From positions 124,001 through 188,000 of the forward strand of contig SADC01001213.1 of assembly GCA_004194705.1 (NCBI GenBank): a stretch of 64,000 nt of DNA, read 5' to 3'. Both the position numbers and the translations under genes were made by a program. Positions 33,568 to 43,739 of the stretch are shown one piece after another (position 1 is the stretch's first letter; the number at the start of each line of letters is the position of its first letter). The notes beneath the pieces are model-generated. The model ran no database searches. It had not been told where the DNA came from and saw only the letters and a program-made list of their open reading frames with translations. This stretch comes from Ditylenchus dipsaci (taxonomy: Eukaryota > Nematoda > Chromadorea > Rhabditida > Anguinidae).

Positions 33568-33829
33568 TTATCGACAAGTTCCCTTGCAGTAGACATTCAT
33601 CATATCTTGGTAGACCTGGTTGCCACATAGGTCAGCCATGCTTCCGCAGTTTTGACCGTGGTCTAGGTTGTTCACTGAAACTTAATGGTTGATAACACCA
33701 GTTTTGTAAAAAAGACCAACTTTCTCTGCCACAAGTCCTGCACAATCACGGTCCATTTGGGCTTTGTAGGCAGGATTGCCACATAAGTTTAGCATGTTTA
33801 AGCAGTTAACATCATTGTCTCCCACAGCT
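33568..33829 (-). CDS. ShKT-like cysteine-rich domain exon(s)
   Basis: The minus strand encodes two successive segments with the ShKT spacing: Asn-Cys, then Leu-Cys-Gly-Asn, then a Tyr, Met-rich helix and Cys. The first is at about 33735-33825. The second is at about 33568-33655 and ends in Cys-x-x-Thr-Cys-Arg and a TAA stop. A stop codon and a TTTCAG acceptor-like site separate them (about 33680), so either a short intron or damage lies between. ShKT domains are very abundant in secreted nematode proteins. No signal peptide exon is visible. Whether the gene is functional is uncertain. Confidence 0.55.
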
Positions 33830-35157
33830 TAACCATAATACTTGATCAACATACTAATTCTTGAACAAATTCACATTTTGTGTCAATAACACATGATATA
33901 TTTAAAAAATGATGCTAGGCATTTTTCACAGAGCTCAATATGAACAAAACGACAGGTGGATATGGGGAAACAAGAGGTGGAAAAAACAAACTTCTTTATA
34001 TAGCTCTTTTTATACTGGCGCCGGCGGCCAGCGCTTTAGTCGTAGCGACACCGTCGCCCAGCTCCGGGTATTCACTGGATTTTTCAAATATTTTTTGACA
34101 TTTACAACTTTAACAGTATGATTTTTAGTATTTTTATCTTATGTCGGCAACAAATTAAAATTTGGCGCTAGTAACGAATACCCCCCTCCCCAAGAATCCG
34201 ACCTTTTAAAAATTGCTGTAACTGCCCTTTAAAACAATTTAGGCTCAACCCTTAGGCTCGGGGGTAGGCCAGCGTACGGAAGTCGTGACTAATAACTGTG
34301 TTACGCACTTTTTTCTGGGTCTGGGACATAAATTTTGTGTACTTTTTACTTAAGTGAAAAAGGTGAAAGTCGTTTGGTGGGGGGGGGGGGTGGTCTATTC
34401 GCTACCAGGGTCGTTCTTCGATAAATTGTGAACTTTTAATATGATTTGAGTAAACCATCCATATAGCGGACCTCTTGGGTATATTGAGGGTGGACAAAAG
34501 TCTGTCTCAGACATAACAAGAATGTACAAGGGTTTTTTTTATTTCAACTAATTTTTTAGCATGTAAATATATTTCACGAAAACGTATTTGAGAAGGCTTG
34601 TTCAGGTTTGTTCTAGTGTTTCGAAATTCGTAGACTTTAAGTTCAAAAATCATGTAGCTTACCCGGCTGATTGTACACTTCATTGTTGTAATGGCAATGT
34701 TGACTGGCTCTAGAAATGTGTTGACCTTATCGGATATAGGACGCTTTTTTGCCTTGACCGCCCCCCCCCTGTTGTTTTTTGCACATTTCAGTTTTGACTA
34801 GTCCGTTTATTTCCTGCTTTTTTCATTGCGTCTTTTACAATCGACTTTTCAAAGCAATATGGTTAGAAAATTAATTGCGGAAACGAGGTGGGTGTGTAAA
34901 GAAATTTGATACACTTTGAAAGGCCATAACTTTTTTTCTAGATCGCATTCCGGAAATCTGTGAGCACCACTCAAGTCAGAAAATTTTTTTTGCAATTTTT
35001 TTAATTTTTTTGGTATATAATGTGAAAAACACAATTTTTGCTTGGTCCCCCTGTGGTTTGGGCCTCACCCATCCAGATGCCATCCATAGACCAGGACCAA
35101 ACCACAGGGAGGATAAGCGAAAATTGTGTTTTTCACATTATATACAAAGAAAATTGT

Positions 35158-36040
35158 GTATTTTTGGCGGACACGCCCATTTTGATATCGGCCATTTTGA
35201 TGCCGGACCAGACTTGTTTCGCTAAATGGAATAATTTTTCCATAATTTCCCGCTTCGCAATGAGGGAAAACAAAAAAAACAATAACATTTGACAACAACT
35301 TTTTTGTCCATGATGAAATTGGGGCTCAAGCCTCTCAAATACTCCAGAAGATTCTTTTGCCCAAATAGCCTCACCAACGCTAAATTCGATGCCCGCCTCT
35401 TGATAGATTCTTCTTTTCTTTGGCGCTGGATGACCCATGATGCATTGCTCATAACTGTAATCGCTTAACTTCCGATTTCCATTTCTCCAAAAAAGTGGCC
35501 CATCGTCGGGTGATCAGTATTCAGTACTGTTTGAAGCCGACGGTGCGCTGCCTCAGCAAAATCATTCGTTCTGTCCTCCTCAGCAAGAGTTCTTTCGTAG
35601 CATGACCAGAGATTGACCAGGAAAGGAGATGGATGAATCACTGCAACTAAACAGAAACGAATCAATTTCATGATTGTGTCCACTTCCTGTTCCTGGGTGG
35701 CCTATCAGCTTGATAAATTGATTTTCATTGATGAGAGTGTGGAGCTTAGCTTTGCATTGGCCGTCTTTCTGATTGTGTTTGCAGCATTGCCAATATACTT
35801 TCTTGCCATCAGGCTTGCTGAGTTTGTTCTTGTCGAACAAGAATTCGAGATATTCGGCTCTGTCGTTACCCCTCTGCAACTTGACTAGATTAACTGGATT
35901 CTAAAAGCGGAACTGGTTTGTACCGTGAGAAATTATTTTCATTTGGCGGAACAAGTCTGGTGCGGCATCAAAATGGCCGGCATCAAAATGGGCGGCAACA
36001 CAACGGCGCGGCATCAAAATATCATGTATCGTATTTTTGG
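35158..36040. mobile_element. Word-array foldback W5 (GGCATCAAAAT words) with MULE gene remnants
   Basis: GTATTTTTGG stands on both sides (35158-35167 and 36031-36040), consistent with a 9- to 10-bp duplication. The arms are inverted arrays of GGCATCAAAATGGCC (35170-35215; 35965-36025) and share AACAAGTCTGG. Between them lies minus-strand coding sequence of a Mutator-like transposase with its middle missing. Confidence 0.8.
35400..35879 (-). pseudogene. MULE transposase, internally deleted (FLYWCH + C-terminus)
   Basis: The first part (35879 to about 35680) is a FLYWCH-type zinc finger: EYLEFLFDKNKLSKPDG, VYWQCC, then Cys and a closing GHNHEID with the His-x-His pair. After a junction near 35640 the frame changes and the C-terminal MULE signature appears: LWSCYERTLAEEDRTNDFAE, AHRRLQ, DHPTMGHF. 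Beyond a further frame change comes GHPAPKKRRIYQE, the usual basic tail. The catalytic DDE core is gone. This identifies the superfamily of W5. Confidence 0.85.
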
Positions 36041-36205
36041 GGTGGTGCTTACAGATTTCCGGAATTCGATCTAAAAAAATTATGGCCTTTCAAAGTGTGT
36101 CAAATTTCTTGACACACACACTGTAATTTGGAAATAAGTGCAACAAAACAACAGGGGGACCGAGGCGAAAAAGCGTCCTTTTGTCGTATAGGGCCATCGT
36201 GTTGA

Positions 36206-38184
36206 TCAGCCCACAATAATAATCTTAGCTTTACCTCCTTTAGAATTTAGTGGAATTGTCAGATCCACTGCTACATTGGCCTCTCTATTCTGCTGTTCCT
36301 GAGCCTGTCTTTCCTTCTCCAACCTCAAATTTTCTTCTAGGGTTTCTTTATCAGCCTCTGCTTGCAGCTCGTTCTTGACTTGTTCCACAATTTCTCGTAC
36401 TTTTTCTTCGGCTTTTTGCTTAGCTTCTTCTTCTTCTACGATTTCCGGATCCTTTTCTTCGTCTTTTGGCTTAGTTTCTGGTTCCTTCTTCCCTATATCT
36501 TTGACAGCCTCTGCTGCTGCAGCTGCAGATTTTTTGACAGATTCTAACTTGGTTTTTGCAGCCTATATTGAAATTTACATTTTGAAGCCTACCGTATTTC
36601 CTCTAATAGAAGCACCCGCTCTGATAAGCGCACCCTTCAACTTTGAGGGTCTGGATCTCGGTGCACAGTCAATATTTTGCAAAGCTGTTTATTGCGTTTT
36701 CTTAACTTCCACGAGCTCTACCGATTCAACTTTTTAGATTTTTTATTCTCACCCAAAAATCTCGAGATCGAGTTCCAAATTTTCCAATTTTGGGATATTG
36801 AAAAATAAGCGCACCGGTGCGCCTATTAGAGTAAATACGGTATTTTTCAATTAAAATTGTTCTGGTTTGTGGATTTTTTCATCTAGGCACATATAGAAGT
36901 TTTATTCTTATTTAAAAAGTCAAAGTCTGAGTATATCATGCTATTAGTTCTTAAAAAATTATTGGTAACAAGAATTTAATTTGAAAAATTAATTTTTTCG
37001 ACAAAAGGACAGCCCTTTTTATTATTTTAGTCAACGCTAATGAGTCCAATTTTGAATGTTTGAATTTTCTGGCACCAGTTTTTTATTGGGACAGAATCTA
37101 ATTAAATTTCGACTTTTCGAAACACTAAAAATAGTCAAAATAAACATCGAAATTCAATTTTTTGTCTTCATAAAAAACTGGCTCTCGGGAATTCAAAAAT
37201 TTAAAGTTGGATTCACGTGGCCATGCCTCTTTAAACAAGCATAAAAAAATTTGACCTTACGACCCCCGGGACCAGAAAAAGGTCGCGGTATATCAGGGGT
37301 CGCATTATATCGAAGGTAAATTTGACTAACTTTCTTTTGCTAGGATCATTTGAAGGGTCGCGCTATATCAAGGGTCGAGTTATATCGGGGTCGCATTTTA
37401 CGACAGTACTCTATCGCCAGTACTGTCGATAGAGAATGGACAGTACTGGCTTATACTGGTACTACCATGGCAAAATAGACTCCATATGTATTTTATGATC
37501 AATAGTAGTTCTCGGAATCACGTCTAATGTAAGTGAGTGCGCGTATCGCTAATCTCAAGCCACTTCGGGGGCGCAGGGGTCTTGGATTTGAGATGCGCAC
37601 AGACACATACCCTAGACACATACCTTAGGGGTTTGTGGTGTCTATAAGCCAGTATCTTCAAAAATCTTATGCGTCTAGATGAAAAATATCACAAATCGAA
37701 AACAAAATTCGTACCTCTTCAGCGGCTTTGGCTGCGGGATCTGTTCAATTATTATTGATTTCTGGCTGTCTTCTGTTGCAGGAGTGGCTGTAACCTTTTC
37801 CGCAGCTTCATTTGCTAACTTTAGTGCTGCCTCTGCCTTGAGTGCTTGACCTTCTGCTGTATCACCTTCTTCTTTTGATTTGCCAGCGTCTTCTGCTGCT
37901 TTGTTAGCTGCCTCCTCTGATGTTTTTTTCATTTTTTCTGCCTTTTCAACTGCATCTTTGGCTTCTTTAGCCAATTTTTCATTCTCGGGCGTTTTAGAAG
38001 CGGCTGCTTCAGCTTGAACTGATTTTTCTTTTTCAATTGCTTCTTTCTCAAAATCAGCAGCTTTTCCAGCGTTAGCTTTAGCTTCTTCAGCTAATTTCAA
38101 AGCATCATTAGCATGTATTCGAGCTGATTCAGCATGAGTTTTAACTTTTCCTACGAGCTCATCAATTTTAATGGTCAAAAATGC
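36206..38184 (-). CDS. Ala/Lys/Glu-rich coiled-coil protein gene, last two exons
   Basis: The upstream exon runs 38184 to 37715 (acceptor CTGATTCAG, donor GAAGAG|GTACGA). The last exon runs 36562 to 36206 (acceptor TTTCAATATAG, stop TGA). Reading includes HAESARIHANDALKLAEEA, KAADFEKEAIEKEKSVQAEA and KAAEDAGKSKEEGDTAEGQ, then after the splice AAKTKLESVKKSAAAAAEA, EEEEAKQKAEEKVREIVE, and a final VDLTIPLNSKGGKAKIIIVG. A one-base loss near 37742 shifts the frame just before the splice (DPAAKAAEE resumes). Composition resembles LEA-like or other long-helix proteins; I make no family call. The first exons lie beyond 38.2 kb and were not found. The intron holds three repeats, and the stop codon is within 25 bp of a palindromic MITE. 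Confidence 0.7.
36592..36840. mobile_element. CCGTAT-family MITE in intron, TA TSD
   Basis: TA|CCGTATTTCCTCTAATAG...ATTAGAGTAAATACGG|TA with GCGCACC words. Interior matches 4456-4726. Confidence 0.9.
37255..37412. mobile_element. CAGTC-group relative (GGTCGCATTATATC words)
   Basis: Words GGTCGCGGTATATCAGG / GGGTCGCATTATATCG repeat, with terminal TACGACCCCCGGGACC and ATCGGGGTCGCATTTTACGA. Termini lack a clean CAGTC. Confidence 0.6.
37490..37645. repeat. R-family hairpin repeat in intron
   Basis: AAGTGAGTGCGCGTATCGC and TTTGAGATGCGCACAGACACATACC with central TTCGGGGGCGCAGGG. Confidence 0.7.
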
Positions 38185-38400
38185 CTGAATCAGTTTAAAA
38201 TTAATTTTTTTGAATTTTATTTATTCAAATCTTTCGAAAGCCTGAAATATCAGCGATTTCGAATTTTTTTAAATATGAAATTTTGTTGATTTCCACAACT
38301 TTATTTTCAACTTTGACCCATTCACGCCGCCATTGCCAAATTTTAGGCGAAGAAAATCATGAAATTTAAAAATTTTTAATTTCATTTTTTCAGCATCATA

Positions 38401-39300
38401 CCGTATTCTCTCTATTATACTCACACTCTCTATAAAAACCCGCACCCCCATCTCTAAGAACCTGTATCTCAGCTCAGAGAAAAAAATTAATAAAGCTGTT
38501 TACTGGGTACAGTCCGTTTGACCGTCACCATTTTGACCGTCAGCATAATTTGACCGTCACCATTTTGACCGTCAGGAATTTTGACCGTCGTTTATATTTG
38601 ACCGTCGTTTAAATTGACCGTCATTTAAATTGACCGTTGCCACTTTGACCGTCAGCATAATTTGACCGTCACCATTTTGACTGTCACGGATGGATGAGGT
38701 TGAATGAGCTTCTGAAGCTTGTTGTTGTTGCTCTCGCTTGGATTGTTGTGGTACGGTCTTTCTTCGATTACAGCGCTGTATTGATTGGAAATATCGATTG
38801 AGTAAAGTGGTTTTCTTCCATTGCTCCCTTGAATAGGCTGAACACCTTAACCAGACTAAGTAAACACCAGTCCTTCAAAGAAATTTGGCTAAGACTGTGA
38901 ATGTTGTGAATGTGAATCAGTGAATGTGTAATTAGTCGAACTTGCATATCACGCACCATAGAATTCATAGGACGCCAAGGAGAAGCAGAATGACTCACAT
39001 GGAAACCCAAAACGGAACGTAACTTATTGCTTGCATAAATATCTTAAACAAGACCAAAGACAAAATAGCGACGGTCACATTCAAACGACGGTCAAAATGG
39101 CGACGGTCAAATTTAAACGACGGTCAAATATAAACGACGGTCAAAATGGTGACGGTCAAACGGACTGTACCCGTTTACTGCATTTTCTTAACTCCCACGG
39201 GCTCTACCAATTCTGTTTTTAAAATTTTGGATTTTTACCCAAAAGTCTCGAGATCGAGTCCAAATTTTTCCGATTTTCGGACGATTGAAAAATAATCCTA
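38401..39300. mobile_element. CCGTAT-family MITE split by W6
   Basis: Left part 38401-38505 (CCGTATTCTCTCTATTATACTC, CTGTATCTCAGC, TAAAGCTGTTTACTG) and right part 39172-39300 (GTTTACTGCATTTTCTTAAC, CCACGGGCTCTACC, AAGTCTCGAGATCGAG). Intact relatives at 36592 and 4456 show the uninterrupted order. Confidence 0.8.
38497..39180. mobile_element. Word-array foldback element W6 (TTGACCGTCA words), 9-bp TSD
   Basis: The element 38506-39171 has ends GGTACAGTCCGTTTGACC and its complement. The duplication is TGTTTACTG / CGTTTACTG (38497-38505, 39172-39180), one mismatch. Arrays of TTGACCGTCACCATT / TTTGACCGTCG words form both arms. The loop contains no gene I recognise (the minus ORF 38768-39010 has no motif). 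Confidence 0.9.
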
Positions 39301-39651
39301 CATGTGGAACTATGGTAACTAGGTAACTATAATAACTACGCTAACTAGGATTTTAATTATTGGTTCAATATAACAAAAATGACCAAAACAGCTTTTAATT
39401 ATGATAAGGGGGGTAATTATGATAAAATGACATAATTATGATTTTTTGCTTCAGTCTACCATAGCAGACTGCAAAGACTCAATCTCATCAACTGTAACTT
39501 GCAAATTCAACAATCAAACCATTTCCGACCATATTGTCATATATAATCATTTCTTTTTTTTTTATAATTCATCCCGGCTAATAACGGTTAAAACATGAAG
39601 AAATATAATATATACTTTCGAGCTCATTATTAACAAAAAAGATATTGGTTA

Positions 39652-39820
39652 CAGTCGAACCTCTTTATAGTGACACCCGATATAGTGACACCCTTGATAT
39701 AGTGATACCCCGGGCCCGATTTGGTTGGCCGACATATAGTGATATAGGATATAGTGACACCCGATATAGTGACACCTAGGGGTCGGTCCCCAGGGGTGTC
39801 ACTATAAAGAGGTTCGACTG
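39652..39820. mobile_element. CAGTC-family MITE (ATAGTGACACC words), TA TSD
   Basis: TA|CAGTCGAACCTC...GAGGTTCGACTG|TA. ATATAGTGACACCC words repeat, with internal GGGCCCGATTTGGTTGGCCG. Confidence 0.93.
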
Positions 39821-40239
39821 TATAAAAATTTCAAATGTGTGTTTTGTAGCCGTGCTTCACCTCTTGCCGATAGTATATAAAATTTTTATGGAAAAACAGG
39901 AAAATCATTATCTGGTTTCAAACACCTGTAAGATCATTTTGAAAAGTTGACGGGGGATTTTGGCTATCTTCATCACTTCAACTGGGAAAAGTATATTTCA
40001 AAATATTGGGATTTAGCGATGGTAGCCTCATGTTGAAGCGCATTTCAAGAGCTACCAAAAAATTCTACATATTGAATTTTAAAAATATCTGAGTGTTGAG
40101 ATATGCCCTTTCACGAGATTTTTTTTTTGGAAATACCGCAAAATCCGAGAATAATGAAAAAAATTGGAATTTGGTCATTTCTTACAGAAATGATCTTTTA
40201 TAAAAAGGTCGTATCTCAACCAGTGTTGTGACTTGGCTG

Positions 40240-40400
40240 AAAATTTTCCTCTCCTCTTCCTCATTCCTCATCGCCTCTAAAAAATTTTCTCTCCTCATTC
40301 CTCTTCTTCGTCGCGTCTAAAATTTCTTCCTCTCCTCAGTCCTCTTCCTCTGAGGAACACTTTTTCCTTCCTCATTCCTCTAAATTTCCTCATACGCTTT
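40240..40400. repeat. TCCTC-rich word array
   Basis: CTCCTCTTCCTCATTCCTC-type words repeat, with TCGCCTCTAAAA / TCGCGTCTAAAA spacers. Confidence 0.6.
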
Positions 40401-40539
40401 TCAGCATGAGCGAAACTGCAACTAACTCTACACATGACGATGGAAAGGTCTCAAAAGGAGGTTTGTTCGACTAATTCAAGGACACAACCACAAAGACTCC
40501 TACTTCGACGCAATGTACCCCCAGCGGACAGTCTCAATT

Positions 40540-40775
40540 GATGGGTGCGCGCCGTTTCCTCGAAAGTTCATTTCCCCGAAAAGTTCGTTTACGCATATTG
40601 TTTCATCCACAAAAATCTGTCCCGACATGAATGTTTGGTTGCTCCCCGTTGAATTGATCCTCCAAATTTGTAGGGTTCGAATCCCGGTGGTAGCAAAAGC
40701 TTTTCTTTGCTGAAATATTTTCTTTGCTGAACTTTTCTTTGCTGAAATATTTTTAGGGGACCAGTAGTATTGAGG
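40540..40775. repeat. Two solo word arrays (CCTCGAAAGTTC; TTTCTTTGCTGAA)
   Basis: CCTCGAAAGTTCATTTCCCCGAAAAG at 40560-40590, and three TTTCTTTGCTGAA words at 40705-40755. Between them lies a T-arm-like GGTTCGAATCCC. Confidence 0.5.
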
Positions 40776-41357
40776 TGGTAACACAGAGAAAGATGTACTC
40801 AGGTGGTAGTACCAAAATTAGAGATCAGATTTTCAGCTTTTCTTATAAAATTTTGAGTACAGGTCCGATGAAAGTCCAGAATTTATGTCAAATACAAGGC
40901 AAAAGTTGAAACGCAACTTCTTTTGTATAAGGTTTGCGAGGTTTGTATTTCAGAGGGTGAGTTATACACCAAAAGAAAGCTGAGAATCTCCGCTTGGAGA
41001 AAATACAGATCAAATTTTCAAAATACAGATTTTATAAAACTAAAAGCCATTTCAAGTCTAAAACACGTTTTTCTAGTCAAATTTGAGGAGTTTTTTAATT
41101 TCCCGCGAAATTCGCTTGAAAAGCTAAATGACACACTTTCGGTCGTTTTGAAAAGCCGGGTTACTGTCAAACCATGTTTAGAACGATATTATTAGTGCAG
41201 AAAACAAACTTTGGAACCCAAAAACGTAAAAAACTTTGATCCAAGTGAACGACCGCTTGGTTTTGTTGGTACATGGGACATCCAGCAAAACTACGGTCAG
41301 TTCATAGAAAAAGTGTTTGAACTAACAAATATATGCCTACCTGAACCTAAAATTCTT

Positions 41358-41612
41358 GGTACCAAATTGTAGCTCTGAATCTCAGCTACATTTTGGTACC
41401 ACAATTTCTGAAAAAAAACCGAAAACCCTTTTGGTTCTAAACTGTGAAAGACGCTCGCTCTCACACTTTTTCATCACCGTAGAACGCAGGATCAATCTTT
41501 TTTACAGTTTAGAACTGAAATTTTCTGTTTTTTTCAGAAATTGTAGTACCAAAATTTAGCTGACATTCAGGGCTACAATTCGGTGCTGAAACCTTAAAAA
41601 ATTAAAAAAAAA
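41358..41612. repeat. Palindromic MITE
   Basis: GGTACCAAATTGTAGCTCTGA and GGTACCACAATTTCTGAAAA face TTTTCAGAAATTGTAGTACC and TCAGGGCTACAATTCGGT. The loop pairs CTAAACTGTGAAAGA with ACAGTTTAGAAC. Confidence 0.8.
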
Positions 41613-41689
41613 AAAAATGTCCAAACCTTTTCGGATATAAAACACCTCACTTTTTAAATAAATTACCCGTATCGCTTATATGGGTCAGC

Positions 41690-41770
41690 AAAAAGCGGGC
41701 ATCCGCGAAACCCTCGCTTAAGCCTAAGCCTAATAAACAAAAAAAACAGCAGGAGGACAAAGAAGAAAAA
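41690..41770. repeat. G-family remnant
   Basis: CTCGCTTAAGCCTAAGCC followed by AAACAGCAGGAGGAC. Confidence 0.45.
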
Positions 41771-42289
41771 CACTCCTACATTTTGGCAAAAAAGCATTGC
41801 TCTCTACACAGGGCAATTTTTAACTTACGGTTAAGCAGAATAACGTAGATAAAAATAGAAAGCAGTGACTTAGAAACCATTTTTTCCAGTTGAAAATGCT
41901 TATATTATTAAGTAGCTTTAGATTGATAGAATTATATAAAAGCTTTTCAGATGGTCAGTACAGTTAGCGGTTCACCTTTTATACGCATTAATGTTTAAAA
42001 TTTGAGATAAAGTACACAGTCGTCGGCTTTGATAGTTGGATTTACGCATTAGGTTTGCTTTTTGACTATGAGTAATAAATTTATTTGCATTGAAAATTAA
42101 AAAAGTTATTTTTGAAGCTTTTAAAGATATAATAATTACGTCCTCACATTTTTGCAACTTGCAAAAATTATCAATTAATTGAATTTAAAGTAAAAGTTTG
42201 AAGAATATTTTAAATATCTTGGATATCTTAATAATAAATATCTTGTTAAAAATTCGCAATACAGTCGAACAGTGATTCAGGGGGTCGGC

Positions 42290-42440
42290 AAAAAAGTTAC
42301 GTTAAACATCGGATGAAGGAGATAACCTGACACCGAACTCCTTCTAAAAAGAGCCCAGGTGCGCTTATTTTTGACCTCCTTCCAGCATGGGCGCTTATTA
42401 GAGCATGGGCGTTTTTGGATAATGGAACCTTATATTTCAA
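42290..42440. repeat. CCGTAT-family remnant
   Basis: GGGCGCTTATTAGAGCATGGG and GTGCGCTTATTTTTGACC words without intact ends. Confidence 0.5.
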
Positions 42441-43028
42441 CCTATCGTAGCCGACAGCGCTGACCAAAACTGTTAAGACAACTGGTATCAAAAATACACC
42501 TTTTTTCAAAGTGTAATATAGAAAAACACCGTAAGTCCTACAAATGAAGGCGGCAAGGCTTCTTATTCTCTGAATTGCCTCTAGGGCGATTTATGATGAA
42601 ATGCAGTTGCTTTCCCCACTCTTTCCTTTCAAGCACTCTCTTTCTGTCGACTCCGAATTTGAGCTGACATTCTTATCCAGAATTCTATGACGTTGTTAAT
42701 GACATTTAGCTTAAACTCGGCAGCTTACGACTTAAAATTTCTTGGAGTCTTCACTTCCTCCTTTTCATCCTGAAATTCGCTCCCGTAGTTAGCGATAAAA
42801 TCCATTTAATACTGTGAATAAATGTTTCACTACAGGGTGTCTCAGAAAAAAAACTTGTAGCGTTGGTGATGCTCTAGCAAAGGGTATATTAACATTATAA
42901 TAGTGACTCATCATGATTGATAAGCTACATTATGAATCGAAAAGATCAAGAACTACAAAACCCACTTTACAACACATTTAAAAAAATGTAAATATTATGA
43001 TATGGCACTTTGAACAAAATCTAGAATA

Positions 43029-43268
43029 CCGTATTTCCTCTAATAAGCGCCCCGGGGCGCTTATTTTTCACACCCCCAGAAATAAGAAAATTTGGAAAGT
43101 CGATTTCGAGATTTTTGGGTGCTTAACCAAAATCCAAAAAGTGGAATCGGTAAAGCTCGTAAGAGTTAAGAAAAGGTGTCAAACAGCTTTGCGAAATATT
43201 ACTTCTACACTGAGATCTAGACCCTCAAAGTGGAAGGGGGGGGGGGGCGCTTATTAGTGGAAATACGG
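43029..43268. mobile_element. CCGTAT-family MITE (GCGCCCC words), TA TSD
   Basis: TA|CCGTATTTCCTCTAATAAGC...GTGGAAATACGG|TA. Interior is the inverse of 4456-4726. The plus ORF at 42997-43257 is a translation of this repeat. Confidence 0.92.
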
Positions 43269-43270
43269 TA

Positions 43271-43456
43271 CAGTCAAGTCTCGATTTAACGAAACCCCGA
43301 TTTAACGAAACTCTTGATTTAACGAACCTTTTTTTGGTGGCTATTTGGCCACCGATTAAATAAAATGACTAAAATAAGCTCTCGATTTAACGAAACCTTC
43401 GATTTAACGAACATTTTTGGCGGTCCCCAGGGGTTCGTTAAATCGAGACTTGACTG
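43271..43456. mobile_element. CAGTC-family MITE (TTTAACGAA words), TA TSD
   Basis: CAGTCAAGTCTCG...CGAGACTTGACTG|TA. Its left TA (43269-43270) is also the right TA of the CCGTAT element before it. Same family as 12972-13154, inverted. Confidence 0.93.
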
Positions 43457-43739
43457 TAATCAAATACTAATTTCTTCTAACTTTTTTTCATTTCAGTCAT
43501 TTTTTAAGGTGCTTGCTTTTTCCAAAAGGCCATATTTCAACAGTTAGATTTTCAAAGATGTTTCTGTTAAATGTATTTTGTAGCCGTTGATCTGCCCGAC
43601 AACATAATGCAAAAATTTTATTACGGTGTGATGCATTCAATCTAATCGGTATACGGTATACTTTCTTTGGTTTTTTTGCGAAAAAAAAATAATTTTTACC
43701 AAAATGGAATAAGGCGGGCGCTTATTTGAACAAGGGCAA

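Larger units (their letters stand above)
34735..36190. mobile_element. Palindromic G-family host element with long arms
   Basis: The left arm (34738-34980) reads GACGCTTTTTTGCCTTGACC to CATTCCGGAAATCTG; the right arm (36045-36175) is its complement, ending AACAGGGGGACCGAGGCG. It contains a small MITE (35015-35160; TATATAATGTGAAAAACAC ends, GCTTGGTCCCCCTGTGG inside) and the MULE foldback W5. Confidence 0.75.

Noticed and set aside
33950..34090. GC-rich patch (GGCGCCGGCGGCCAGCGC) as a CpG-island-like promoter.
   Set aside because: Too short, isolated, and not linked to a gene start.
38497..39180. W6 as a 7-bp-duplication (Galileo/P-type) element.
   Set aside because: A 7-bp reading (GTTTACT) is possible, but the 9-bp reading with one mismatch gives GG...CC ends, matching all other elements.
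40640..40695. Possible tRNA (GGTTCGAATCCCGGTGGTAGC).
   Set aside because: Only a T-arm-like sequence is present; no matching acceptor, D-arm or anticodon arm could be folded.
42997..43257. Plus-strand ORF (RISSNKRPGA...) as a gene.
   Set aside because: It is a direct translation of the CCGTAT MITE terminus and interior.
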